A stretch of 64,000 nt of DNA from Bacteroidales bacterium (lineage in GTDB: Bacteria; Bacteroidota; Bacteroidia; Bacteroidales; UBA932), in contig JAJFVD010000012.1 in the NCBI GenBank assembly GCA_021371955.1, forward strand, positions 1 to 64,000, in the 5' to 3' direction. How positions within the stretch are numbered: position 1 is the stretch's first letter; the number at the start of each line of letters is the position of its first letter. This document shows, one piece after another, positions 10,245-18,978 of the stretch. The notes under the pieces were generated by a model. The model saw only the letters and a program-made list of their open reading frames with translations, ran no database searches and was not told the origin of the DNA. The position numbers and the translations under genes were made by a program.

Positions 10245-10281
10245 CTAAAAACAAACAGACATTATATCTGTTTGTTTTTAG
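10245..10281 (+). repeat. REP-like hairpin 1, left of the RAYT gene
   Basis: A palindrome with 14-bp perfect arms (CTAAAAACAAACAG / CTGTTTGTTTTTAG) around the core AGACATTATATCT. An almost identical hairpin lies on the other side of the transposase gene, with its core in the opposite sense. This is the arrangement of REP-RAYT-REP units. Confidence 0.8.
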
Positions 10282-10402
10282 CAAACATTTGCAAATCTTT
10301 ATTTTATAAAAAAAATTTCTGATTGTAGATTTTTTATATCTAATCATTGTTAAGGAATTTGGTAAATCCTTTTACATTAGCAGAAATGTAAATTTTAAGG
10401 AT

Positions 10403-11200
10403 ATGTGGGAGGGAGGTTATGTGAAGAGAGTGCAGGAAGGAAGTATTCACGTATATTTCCGAGGGAACAACCGGCAAAATGTGTTTTATGAGGATGCAGA
10501 CAGAATCTCATTTTTAAGCAGATGTGGCTTCTATTCGAATAAATACGATTCGGTAGTGCAGGAATTCGTGTTAATGGACAATCATGTTCATCTTCAGCTT
10601 CAGACAAATCAACTGACAAGATTAATGAAAAGTATATTGGTTAGTTTCGGGCATTATTATAATAAGAAACACAATACAAGCGGAAATCTTTTTCAGTCGC
10701 CATTTAATAGTGTCTGCAAATATTCTGATGAATGGAAAATTGACAGTATGCTTTACATTTTGCAGAATCCGCTGGCTGCAGAAATTTGCAAACATCCGAA
10801 AGAATATAAGTGGAGTTCTTATAATTTTCATTTTAACGGAAACACTCCGCTAAAGAAATATATTAAAGTAGATACTGACCTAATAGATAATTACTTCAAA
10901 AAAACTAAGAAATTAGATTCGGCCATATTTGAAAGAAAGATCAAAAATGTTGAAATTGACGAATACAAGCATAAACAATTTGACAGGCTTTCGAATAGTG
11001 AATTATTCGGCATAATCTCAAGCTTAACAAGTGGCAAAAGTATATTTAATTTAACAAAATCCGAACTTGAAGACCTGATTATAAAACTCAACGCTGAAAC
11101 AAATGCATCTATGTTTCAGATTGCATCTCTTACTCACGAAAACTACGACTATGTGAGAAAAATATGCAAAACAGCTGAACCATTGAGAGCAAACAATTGA
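10403..11200 (+). CDS. REP-associated tyrosine transposase (RAYT, Y1 HUH family)
   Basis: A 265-residue single-strand DNA transposase of the IS200/Y1 superfamily. The metal-binding HUH pair is His61 and His63 (MDNHVHLQL). The nucleophile is Tyr85 or Tyr86 in SFGHYYNKKHNTSGNLFQSP, a layout typical of RAYTs. The C-terminal extension (about 195-265) contains a possible DNA-binding helix-turn-helix (MFQIASLTHENYDYVRKI). Unlike an IS200 element, it is bordered by short hairpins of a family that recurs elsewhere in the window, so it probably mobilises or once mobilised those hairpins rather than only itself. Both catalytic motifs are intact. Confidence 0.88.
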   Translation: MWEGGYVKRVQEGSIHVYFRGNNRQNVFYEDADRISFLSRCGFYSNKYDSVVQEFVLMDNHVHLQLQTNQLTRLMKSILVSFGHYYNKKHNTSGNLFQSPFNSVCKYSDEWKIDSMLYILQNPLAAEICKHPKEYKWSSYNFHFNGNTPLKKYIKVDTDLIDNYFKKTKKLDSAIFERKIKNVEIDEYKHKQFDRLSNSELFGIISSLTSGKSIFNLTKSELEDLIIKLNAETNASMFQIASLTHENYDYVRKICKTAEPLRANN

Positions 11201-11235
11201 TCCAAATCGCGCGAATGAATAGTTAATCAATTAGT

Positions 11236-11276
11236 TACTAAAAACAAACAGATATTATGTCTGTTTGTTTTTAGTA
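11236..11276 (-). repeat. REP-like hairpin 2, right of the RAYT gene
   Basis: A 17-bp perfect stem (starting TACTAAAAACAAACAGA) around a core that reads AGACATAATATCT on the minus strand. It pairs with hairpin 1 in inverted orientation, bracketing the transposase gene with nearly identical arms. Confidence 0.8.
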
Positions 11277-11489
11277 TATAGTTATACATAAGCACTTTAC
11301 GACAGCTTTAAGCGCAATAAAGAATGTTGTTACGATAGATGGTGCGGCCTTGCCGCGTTTTTTAGCCATGCGGCGGCAATCGATTCCGCCGAAGGCGTAG
11401 ACCTGCGACAAAGGAGCACCTAACCGGCCCCTATCTGCTAATCCGGAAACGGCAAACACAACCTGGCTAAAGCCCTAACAACCAGCACC
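11277..11489. other. GC-rich stretch without a recognisable gene
   Basis: Between two hairpins lies a patch that is GC-richer than its surroundings, with small self-complementary segments such as GCGGCCTTGCCGC near 11343 and GGCGG...CCGCC near 11372-11390. No reading frame in it resembles a known protein. It is not a tRNA or any RNA I recognise. Confidence 0.4.
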
Positions 11490-11532
11490 TTTCTCAGAAC
11501 AAAGAGACATTAAGTCTCTTTGTTCTGAGAAA
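11490..11532 (+). repeat. REP-like hairpin 3
   Basis: A perfect palindrome with long arms (TTTCTCAGAACAAAG...) around AGACATTAAGTCT. The outer arm differs from hairpins 1 and 2 but stays fully self-complementary, while the core is shared. A second small hairpin, CCAGAGC/GCTCTGG, lies at about 11562-11579. Confidence 0.75.
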
Positions 11533-11640
11533 TAGCCTGATTCACACATGCTTAGCGAGTTCCAGAGCGGCTGCTCTGGCAGAAATGTAGTGCTGCTCGT
11601 TAACTAGCCCCGGAACCGGAGGCGTCACAGCCATGAGGCG

Positions 11641-11681
11641 AACAAAAACAAAAGAGGCTGCCCACGGATTTGGGCAGCCTC
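11641..11681 (-). terminator. Terminator of the M16 operon
   Basis: Read on the minus strand, an 11-bp perfect stem (GAGGCTGCCCA / TGGGCAGCCTC) is followed by the T-rich run TTTTGTTTTTGTT. It lies about 60 bp after the M16 peptidase stop codon. Confidence 0.88.
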
Positions 11682-11700
11682 ACTGAATAAAAGCATTGGT

Positions 11701-11744
11701 ACTAACTAACTACTAACTATTAACTAACTATTAACTAACTATTT
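11701..11744. repeat. Four tandem 11-bp repeats
   Basis: Units of ACTAACTATTA or a close variant occur four times in direct array, the last running into the stop codon of the M16 gene. It lies in the 3' untranslated part of that transcript. No function can be read from it. Confidence 0.8.
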
Positions 11745-14588
11745 TTTGGGTTCGAAGACAAATGTCATGCGGTTATTGGTCTTGAATACTTTGTTCGCAA
11801 ATTTCTTAACATCTGCGGCTGTAGTCTTTTCAAGCATGGCGACTTCCGATTGTGAAAGATTCTCTTCTGACTTAAGAGCACCTGAGATTATGCCTACCCA
11901 GTTTGTATCCTCTTTTCTGTCCTGATAAACTTTCGACAGATAGAGTTTAATCTCCTTCATCTCTTTCTCGGTTGGTCCGTTTTTGATAAAATTGTTTATC
12001 TCGTCCTGAACAACCTGAAGAAGCTCGTCTACAAGTTTAGGGTCGGTATCAAAATCAATTGCAATCTGAAGACTTGGCTGCGGGAACTTGAGCATATCGT
12101 TGGTTACGCCTACGTGATAAGTACCTCCACGCTCCTCGCGGATAGACTTCATATATCTTTCGCGAAGAATGTATGTGATAAATTTCGAGTACATGTTTGT
12201 CTCAGGCGAGTAAGGAACCTGTGCATAGTAAATTCTGTCAACCGAAGCCTTGGAGCTTAACATGTTTTCGGCCTTATATCTGAGAGATACCTCACCAGTT
12301 CTCATAACCGGCTCCTTGTAGACGTACTTAACAGCAACGGCTGGTTTCTCGCCTTTTAGCGTACCGATATATTTTGCCACAGTTGTCTTTGCTTCCGCAG
12401 CAGTCATTGGTCCGGAAATTACAAATGTGAATCCATTGGCATTTGTAAATACCTCTTTATACATAGAAAGTATATAATCCGCGGTGATTGACTTCACAAA
12501 GTCTTTGGTATAGCATTTTTTAAGCGGAAACGAAGAATACTTAAGCGTATTTACCGAATCCATATACTTGTTGCCCTCGCTTGTCTCCGACTCCAGACTC
12601 TTTAAAATAGCATTCTTGAAGTTATTCAGGCTGCGGTCGTCTACAGAAACATCATTAAAGTAGCTGTAAAGCAGGTTCCAGAACACAAGAGAATCCTTTG
12701 CCATATATGAGCCGGATATTCCCGCATGCCTGTATCCCATATCAAGCTTAACAGATGCGCTGCTTTTGCCAAGCAACTTCTGAAGATCAACTTTATTAAG
12801 ACCATTTACCGAGAAATAAGTGAGGAAACTTTCAAGAACCTTAAGCTGTTTAACATCGGCAGGAACTGAATATCCACCTGTTTTAAACGCTCTCATTCTG
12901 AACTCTTTTTTGTTACTTCCCTCTTCTTTCCATATTACTTTGGTCCCATTTGCAAAAACCCATTCAGTAGCCGAGTCAAGTTGTTTTTCGTATACTATTC
13001 CAAGGTCCTTTGAAGTAACTGCCCTCTCGCTCAATATCTTTGCCGGCTTGAGGTTTGAGTTAATTGTCAGTTTTTTCTCGCTTGCAGGAATGAATTTATC
13101 GATATCGGAGTTTTTAACCTCTTTCATCATGTCAAGAACCTGCTCTTTTGTAGGCAGATAGACCTTGTCGCTCTCAGGAACTGCAAAAATTATCACCCTG
13201 TTTTTCTCTGTGAGAATATTGGGAATGTTTGCATTAATATCCTCAAGAGTGATGCTGTTTACGCACTCTTTAGACACCTTGTACATGTCTTCCGGAGTTA
13301 TAAGCGGATAGTTGCGTGTGAAGTTGTCTACAGCTGCACTGACCAAAGCTTCGTTCTTCGGATTTTTTGCCCTCAGGTAATTCTGGTCAATAGACTTCTT
13401 TACCCTCACAATTGCATCGTCGAACTCTTCCTTATAAAAACCATATTTTTGAGCTCTCTCAACTTCAATCATCAGACCTTTCAATGCCTTGAAAACTGTT
13501 TTGTTGTTGGTAGGCATCATAGTGGTAGTAAAGCTTTTTGAAGCGTAACTTATTGCCCCAAAAACAGGAACAGCCACACGGAACATGGAATCCTGACTCT
13601 CCGAAGCAACCTGTAACCTTGTACGGAACATTTCCATAAAGACACCTCTTACAACATCTTCATAAACAGCTTTATTTGTCTGCATCTCGGAAGCAGAAAG
13701 AATAGGCAGCTTAATTGTCATCCTTACAGAAACAGCCTTTGATTCAGGGTCAGTATTAAACCCAATAATTGGTTCAATATTTTCAGGTACAGTATAGAAT
13801 TCCCTCTTTGCTCCATTTGCATTTCCCGGGATTGATGAGAAACGCGCTTTAATGCGTTTCTCAATATCGGCAGCATTGATGTCGCCAATAACAACTATCG
13901 CCTGAAGATCCGGACGATACCATTTGTTGTAGTAATCTACAAGAGTCTGGCGTGTAAAAGTGTTGATGATATTAGGGTCGCCGATAACATCTCTTGTTGC
14001 GAAACGAGAGCCTGTCTGTTCTACTCTCATAATACCCTTCATCATTCTTGAACGGGCATCGTCGCCCCTGCGCCACTCTTCACGGACAACACCCCTCTCT
14101 GCCTCAACCTCGGCCGGTTCGCAAGAAATGTAATGCGACCAGTCGTGAAGCGCAAGCAGTGCGGAGTCCAGAATTGTACTGCGCTGCAAAGAAGGAACCG
14201 CAGAAATATTGTATACAGTACGCTCCATAGAAGTGTATGCATTAATATTTGCTCCGAATTTTACTCCAACACTTCCAAAATATTCAAGAAGCTTCTTCTT
14301 AGGGAAGTTTTTAGTTCCGTTAAAAGCCATGTGCTCCAAAAAGTGGGCAAGGCCCCTTTGACTATCCTCTTCCTGAAGCGAACCAACATTGTGGATTATG
14401 AAGAATTCTGCCCTTCCTGCCGGATTTTTGGCTTCGCGGATATAATATGTCATCCCGTTTTCCAACTTTCCAATCTTGTACTTGCTGTCAACCGGCAGCG
14501 GCTCATTTGTCGGAAATTTTTGAGCGAAAGTGGTTGTGCCGCAAAATACAATAATTAATGCAGCAATAATGCTAATTTTAAGTCTCAT
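11739..14588 (-). CDS. M16 family zinc metallopeptidase (double-domain)
   Basis: A 949-residue exported insulinase/pitrilysin-type peptidase. The inverted zinc motif is His82-x-x-Glu85-His86 (HFLEH), with the third ligand in the EAERGVVREEWRR segment (about 165). Length fits an active half fused to an inactive half. A signal peptide ends near TTTFAQ. M16 enzymes degrade medium-size peptides and would complement the dipeptidases nearby. Its start overlaps the upstream gene by four bases (ATGA), so the two are translationally coupled. The first 20 codons are nearly identical in protein and DNA to the start of that upstream gene, pointing to a tandem duplication. Confidence 0.93.
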   Translation of the reverse strand: MRLKISIIAALIIVFCGTTTFAQKFPTNEPLPVDSKYKIGKLENGMTYYIREAKNPAGRAEFFIIHNVGSLQEEDSQRGLAHFLEHMAFNGTKNFPKKKLLEYFGSVGVKFGANINAYTSMERTVYNISAVPSLQRSTILDSALLALHDWSHYISCEPAEVEAERGVVREEWRRGDDARSRMMKGIMRVEQTGSRFATRDVIGDPNIINTFTRQTLVDYYNKWYRPDLQAIVVIGDINAADIEKRIKARFSSIPGNANGAKREFYTVPENIEPIIGFNTDPESKAVSVRMTIKLPILSASEMQTNKAVYEDVVRGVFMEMFRTRLQVASESQDSMFRVAVPVFGAISYASKSFTTTMMPTNNKTVFKALKGLMIEVERAQKYGFYKEEFDDAIVRVKKSIDQNYLRAKNPKNEALVSAAVDNFTRNYPLITPEDMYKVSKECVNSITLEDINANIPNILTEKNRVIIFAVPESDKVYLPTKEQVLDMMKEVKNSDIDKFIPASEKKLTINSNLKPAKILSERAVTSKDLGIVYEKQLDSATEWVFANGTKVIWKEEGSNKKEFRMRAFKTGGYSVPADVKQLKVLESFLTYFSVNGLNKVDLQKLLGKSSASVKLDMGYRHAGISGSYMAKDSLVFWNLLYSYFNDVSVDDRSLNNFKNAILKSLESETSEGNKYMDSVNTLKYSSFPLKKCYTKDFVKSITADYILSMYKEVFTNANGFTFVISGPMTAAEAKTTVAKYIGTLKGEKPAVAVKYVYKEPVMRTGEVSLRYKAENMLSSKASVDRIYYAQVPYSPETNMYSKFITYILRERYMKSIREERGGTYHVGVTNDMLKFPQPSLQIAIDFDTDPKLVDELLQVVQDEINNFIKNGPTEKEMKEIKLYLSKVYQDRKEDTNWVGIISGALKSEENLSQSEVAMLEKTTAADVKKFANKVFKTNNRMTFVFEPKK

Positions 14589-15361
14589 TTTGTAATTCCT
14601 TTATCTGTAAATGAAAGCCTTGGATCTGTTTCCTTTAGGTCTCCTTCGTTTGTTCTGATTGTCCATTTTTCTCTTGTAAGTACTTCCCAGATTTTTTCGT
14701 CGTTAAGTACGTCTTTTGAATATCTGATGCGGAAGCAATACTCCTCTTTTTCGTTGATTGCTGTTTCTACTCCCAGGCAACCGTCAATAGTTGAAAGGTA
14801 GCTTGTAAAGAAAGGCAGGCTGCGCATCACAAGAGGTTTGTCAAGACCAGGATATGCCAATTCGTACACGGCCTCATTCTTTCCTCCCCATTTTTCCACA
14901 TTTGCCTTATACTCTTTTTTTATGCCGTCGAAATAACGCTCAAGAAAAGCCCTGCTGGTCATTGTTTCTCCAGTGTTTTTTTCAAGAGAGACAAACTTGA
15001 AATCGATATTAACCAGCTTACTTCCGCCGCCATGAACACCCATCTGGAGCTCTTTCTTCTCAACTACCGATTTTAGATATTGTTCGTTTACCGGTTCTTT
15101 TACATCCATATAAATTCTCACAATTAGCGGAGTTGCATCCTCGGATTCCAATCCATAATATCCCTTCGCTTCGTTGCGGAACTGCATACCCAAATAATTC
15201 AGATCCATTCTTTCGGTCATATTCTCCGTGCGGATTGTAATGACTTTGATTGTGGATCCTGCCGGTGGATTAGCAATTTTGAATTTTGAACCACCGTAAC
15301 TTACTGTTGTGCTGCAAAAAGCGATAACCAATGCAGCAATAATGCTTAATTTTAATTTCAT
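14585..15361 (-). CDS. Small exported protein, duplicate of the polyferredoxin C-terminal domain
   Basis: 258 residues: a signal peptide (1-24, closely matching the start of the M16 protein downstream) followed from residue 26 by a ~233-residue domain. That domain aligns end to end with the C-terminal domain of the gene upstream: shared blocks include VTIRTEN or ITIRTEN, YYGLESE, YMDVKEPV, EYKANVEKWGGKNEAVYEL and FRIRYSKDVLN. I know no named family for it. It overlaps both neighbours by four bases. It looks like a gene created by tandem duplication that took its signal peptide from the peptidase gene. The product should be periplasmic. Confidence 0.85.
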   Translation of the reverse strand: MKLKLSIIAALVIAFCSTTVSYGGSKFKIANPPAGSTIKVITIRTENMTERMDLNYLGMQFRNEAKGYYGLESEDATPLIVRIYMDVKEPVNEQYLKSVVEKKELQMGVHGGGSKLVNIDFKFVSLEKNTGETMTSRAFLERYFDGIKKEYKANVEKWGGKNEAVYELAYPGLDKPLVMRSLPFFTSYLSTIDGCLGVETAINEKEEYCFRIRYSKDVLNDEKIWEVLTREKWTIRTNEGDLKETDPRLSFTDKGITK

Positions 15362-17295
15362 TTAGTAATACCTTTATTTGTAAAAGAGAATTTAGGATCA
15401 GATACCTGTATCTCACCTTCAGTTGTTTTAACTGTCCACTGTTTTCTGTTAAGAACTTCCCATATCTTGTCTTCGTTAAGAACATCTTTCGAGTACCGGA
15501 TACGGAAGCAATAATCTTCGTTGTCGTTTATGGTTGTCTCAAGACCAAGGAAACCGTCGATGAGCGAAAGGTGGCTGGACAGATACGGAACACCGCGTAC
15601 TATGAGAGGCTTGTCCAAATCGGGATATACCAGTTCATATACTGCTTCGTTCTTTCCTCCCCACTTTTCCACATTTGCCTTATATTCTTTCTTATAATAA
15701 TTAAACTGACGCTCAAGAAACTCCCTGCGGCTTATTGTATCAACCTCATCCACCATAGAAACATATTTGAAGTTAACCTTTACAATGTTTGTACCACCAC
15801 CGTGAACAAGCATCTTAAGCTCCTTCATTTCCACTACCGACCTGATGTATTTTTCGTCGACTGGCTCCTTCACATCCATATATAATCTGATGATGAGAGG
15901 GCATGCATATTCCGATTCCAATCCGTAGTATCCCTTACCGTCGTATCTGAACTGAAGGCCGAGATAATTCGGGTCCATCTTGTCGTACATATTTTCTGTA
16001 CGTATTGTTACTACTTTAACCAGAGCTCCTGCCGGAGGAGTGGCAATCTTGAATTTTGCCGGAACGTAAATGAGAGCTTTAATTTTATCCGGATTAGTTT
16101 CCGATGGATTGTAATAAATATCTACATACAGATGTTTTACAAAAGTTGCAACGCCATAAACACCGTTTATTTTCTGAAGCTGAGCAGCAAAAGCTTTTGA
16201 ACTGCCGTAACATTTAACGGAACGGAGCCCCTCTACCCTCACCTTCTCGAGCACACCCTGTTTTGCCGCATCTCCCCATCTTTCGTCAATTGTAGGAAGT
16301 TCCCACAATGTTCCCAAAAATAAAGCAACAACAAACAGAACGACTACAAATATTGCTGGCACCCATCTGAAATACTTCTTCCCTCCAAAAGATAGAGCCT
16401 CTTTGTTGCAGCAGCTGATACACTCCCCGCAAAGAGTACAATCTACATGTTTAACTTTTTCAACCTTGTCCACATCTATTCCATAAGGACATTTCTTTGC
16501 ACACAGGCCGCAATCGTTACATTTTTCTTTCGAACGGCTAACCTTAAGAACAGGGAAAATCTTTGGTTCCGGGAAAATTATCTCGAGGAAATAGCCTATG
16601 ATTGATGCTGCCGCAAGAAGATATATCCACGACAAAGCAATTCCTGCAAAGTTTATGATTGCAAAGACAATGAGCAACACTACAAATGTTAATGTGTATT
16701 TGAAAAGATTGCTTAATGCTCCCATTGGGCAAATGTATTTGCACCAGAACATCTTTATAAAGAAGTTTCCAAAAATGAATATTGCAATTGACAGCACTGC
16801 CATCCAAAGAGTTAGTTCCCCCTGAAATCCGGTTGCAGCTGCATAGTACGGGTCAAAATTCTTGCAAAACAGTTCGGAACCGCTTATTGTATAGTAAAAT
16901 GTTATAAAAAGCAGAATATACTTGAACGCCCGGAGAATCTTGTCGGTTAAACTGTCGTTCTTAATAACAATCTCTTTAACCTTGGTCCTGCTCCTGAGCT
17001 TAGCCAGATATTCGCTGCCCCATCCCAATGGACACAGGTAACCGCAAAAAAGCTTACTGAACAAAACTACACCTATTGCCAGCACAACACCCATCATAAT
17101 TTGGGTTAAGGTCATACTGCAGGCCATTGAACCGGCCACAAGGTAAGATCCGAGAGTTTGAATCCCGCCTACAGGGCAATAAGCCTCTGGATCGGCACTT
17201 TCATTCCCCAGCACTTTCGTGAGAACAATGATAATTGCTGCCAAAGTTCCCCATTGCAACAAGTGGCGGAACCAGTTTTTTCTAAAGTTTTTCAT
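15358..17295 (-). CDS. Membrane polyferredoxin (NapH/CcoG-like) with HMA-like and novel C-terminal domain
   Basis: 645 residues. The N-terminal half has about six membrane helices with the paired CxxxCP motifs of NapH/NosR-type proteins (CGYLCPLGW, CKYICPMGA). Two 4Fe-4S clusters follow (CNDCGLCAKKCP and CTLCGECISCCNK, about residues 255-300). Then come another membrane helix (about 310-335), a short heavy-metal-associated-like fold (VEGLRSVKCYGSSKAF..., about 350-412) and a 232-residue C-terminal domain repeated as a separate gene downstream. Such proteins pass electrons across the membrane to periplasmic or metal-handling partners; the partner here is unknown. It is the first gene of an overlapping three-gene operon. 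Confidence 0.88.
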   Translation of the reverse strand: MKNFRKNWFRHLLQWGTLAAIIIVLTKVLGNESADPEAYCPVGGIQTLGSYLVAGSMACSMTLTQIMMGVVLAIGVVLFSKLFCGYLCPLGWGSEYLAKLRSRTKVKEIVIKNDSLTDKILRAFKYILLFITFYYTISGSELFCKNFDPYYAAATGFQGELTLWMAVLSIAIFIFGNFFIKMFWCKYICPMGALSNLFKYTLTFVVLLIVFAIINFAGIALSWIYLLAAASIIGYFLEIIFPEPKIFPVLKVSRSKEKCNDCGLCAKKCPYGIDVDKVEKVKHVDCTLCGECISCCNKEALSFGGKKYFRWVPAIFVVVLFVVALFLGTLWELPTIDERWGDAAKQGVLEKVRVEGLRSVKCYGSSKAFAAQLQKINGVYGVATFVKHLYVDIYYNPSETNPDKIKALIYVPAKFKIATPPAGALVKVVTIRTENMYDKMDPNYLGLQFRYDGKGYYGLESEYACPLIIRLYMDVKEPVDEKYIRSVVEMKELKMLVHGGGTNIVKVNFKYVSMVDEVDTISRREFLERQFNYYKKEYKANVEKWGGKNEAVYELVYPDLDKPLIVRGVPYLSSHLSLIDGFLGLETTINDNEDYCFRIRYSKDVLNEDKIWEVLNRKQWTVKTTEGEIQVSDPKFSFTNKGITK

Positions 17296-17396
17296 ATTTA
17301 TTTGTTAAAGGTATTTCTGCCTGTACACATTATATAATACACTTCAACAAAAAGATTCCGTGAATACGGGCTTAGAACAAAAAGAAAGTATTTCTT

Positions 17397-17951
17397 TTAT
17401 AATCGTTTTTTCTTACTGTCCAGATATAAGAGGATAGTTAAGATTACAAGCGAAACGCTCATAAATACAGGAACTAAATAAGTCTTCTCCACCGGCAGTA
17501 TCAGCCCGAGAATGAGGGCACCAAAAGAAATTGTTCCGGCAAAAATTGCATACAGATTTGTCTTGTAAAACCAGGCATACGGAAAAAAGTGTGCTCCGGT
17601 AATTATTACATAAACCATAGCAAAGTAATCCGGCATCTTTATAAGGGTAAGAATTAGGAATGGGAAATACAGCAACTGAGCAAAATTGAGCCAGAGACCC
17701 AATGGCTGCAATGGATTGCCCTTATTTGTCCATACTGTCTTAAGAACCTTCGACAGCAAAAGCGCAAGCGGGAGCATTAGGCTACCCACAATAAAAGTGA
17801 GTATAGATTTGTCGTACGAACTGCCATTCAGTGTCCAGATAAACGCAATCGCCAGCCATATAATACTTGCCGACATAGTAAAATCAAGACCATTTTTTGA
17901 TTTCACCGATAGTTCAACTCTTAAGCTGTCCAGATTTTCTTTAGATACCAT
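17397..17951 (-). CDS. Six-helix membrane protein, DUF7010-like
   Basis: 184 residues with about six hydrophobic helices from residue 27 to 178 and a basic C-terminal tail. The overall pattern and the LDFTMSASIIWLAIAFIW segment resemble the DUF7010 family, whose role is unknown. It stands alone on the minus strand, about 100 bp upstream of the polyferredoxin operon. Confidence 0.65.
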   Translation of the reverse strand: MVSKENLDSLRVELSVKSKNGLDFTMSASIIWLAIAFIWTLNGSSYDKSILTFIVGSLMLPLALLLSKVLKTVWTNKGNPLQPLGLWLNFAQLLYFPFLILTLIKMPDYFAMVYVIITGAHFFPYAWFYKTNLYAIFAGTISFGALILGLILPVEKTYLVPVFMSVSLVILTILLYLDSKKKRL

Positions 17952-18009
17952 AATCCCGATTGATTTTTATAACGGGGACAAAAGTATACAAAATTCATTG
18001 ACAATCAAT

Positions 18010-18058
18010 GATATGCCAAGAAGACGCAGACATTAAGTCTGCGTCTTCTTAGCATATC
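18010..18058 (+). repeat. REP-like hairpin 4
   Basis: A palindrome with 22-bp arms and one mismatch around AGACATTAAGTCT, between two minus-strand genes. The arm (GATATGCCAAGAAGACGC) differs from the other copies but keeps pairing. It is not followed by a T-tract on either strand, so it is not a simple terminator. Confidence 0.78.
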
Positions 18059-18088
18059 GCTGAATATGTGCAATTTGACCGGAGGCGA

Positions 18089-18811
18089 TTACTCAACCTT
18101 CTCAATACTTGACCCGCCTGAAAGCTCCGATGATATTTCCGGGTTGCCTTTGTAGCGGATGGTTGTTCCGCCCGAAGCGTCAACAATGAGTTTTTCGCTC
18201 ACATTTACCTCTGCAGATGCTCCGCCCGACATATCGGCACGGCATTTCTTGGACAAAAGTGAGAAATGCTTGTGAACACTGCCACCGGAAGAGCTGATAT
18301 TCAGGTATTCTGCAACACCCTCCAAATCGGATTCCGACCCGCCGGACATATCCAACTCAAGCGATTTTAGCAGCACCTTGCCTGTGACATTACCGCCACC
18401 GCTGAGCGAAATCCTGAGTTCGTCCGCTGTCCATCCGTTACTCAGATTTATATGTCCTCCGCCACTGGAAGATAATTTTTTAAGAAAGTTGCAGGAAAGA
18501 TGAATCTTAACATTGGGATCTCCCGCAAAATTAATTCCGTCTTCCGGGTGAATTTTAAGAGTATTGTCCACAACCTCAACAACAATGTAGCTGTGAATGT
18601 TTTCGTATGTCTCAATAGTGAGTTCCGTTAAAGAGTCCTGAGTAAGAATCAGCTCGAAACCGCTTGATACAGATACATTTTCAAAAGAAGTTGTCTTAAT
18701 TTTTTTGGCTATGTATTGTCCCGAAGGGTCAACTGAAACAAAACCAAAATAAGAGCAGGAAGACAACGCAAAAGCGAATAAAGCAGCAAAAAGAAAGATG
18801 TGTTTTTTCAT
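18089..18811 (-). CDS. GIN-domain (DUF2807) lipoprotein
   Basis: 240 residues with a lipoprotein signal (ALSSCSYFG), then a right-handed beta-helix built of repeated SGG turns (SSGGGHINLS, SLSGGGNVTG, DMSGGSESDLEG, SSSGGSVHKHF, DMSGGASAEV). This is the typical head-GIN/DUF2807 putative auto-transporter adhesin fold. Such proteins are widespread surface or periplasmic lipoproteins in Bacteroidota with no defined function. Confidence 0.9.
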   Translation of the reverse strand: MKKHIFLFAALFAFALSSCSYFGFVSVDPSGQYIAKKIKTTSFENVSVSSGFELILTQDSLTELTIETYENIHSYIVVEVVDNTLKIHPEDGINFAGDPNVKIHLSCNFLKKLSSSGGGHINLSNGWTADELRISLSGGGNVTGKVLLKSLELDMSGGSESDLEGVAEYLNISSSGGSVHKHFSLLSKKCRADMSGGASAEVNVSEKLIVDASGGTTIRYKGNPEISSELSGGSSIEKVE

Positions 18812-18978
18812 AGAAGTATTCTGATATTAGTTTAGGTGTCGGGTATATTATTTATTAGACGGAGAACTATGCGTAAAAGTTGCAAACTTCCCATCAAAGT
18901 TTGAAAAAACATTGGATTACTGCAACATTTCCTGCTGTAAATTCGTCAAATAGAGAACAAAACAAAAAATCTTAAATT

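Noticed and set aside
11271..11459. A 62-codon open frame on the minus strand near the RAYT hairpins
   Set aside because: No recognisable sequence, overlaps a hairpin, and sits in a low-complexity GC-rich patch.
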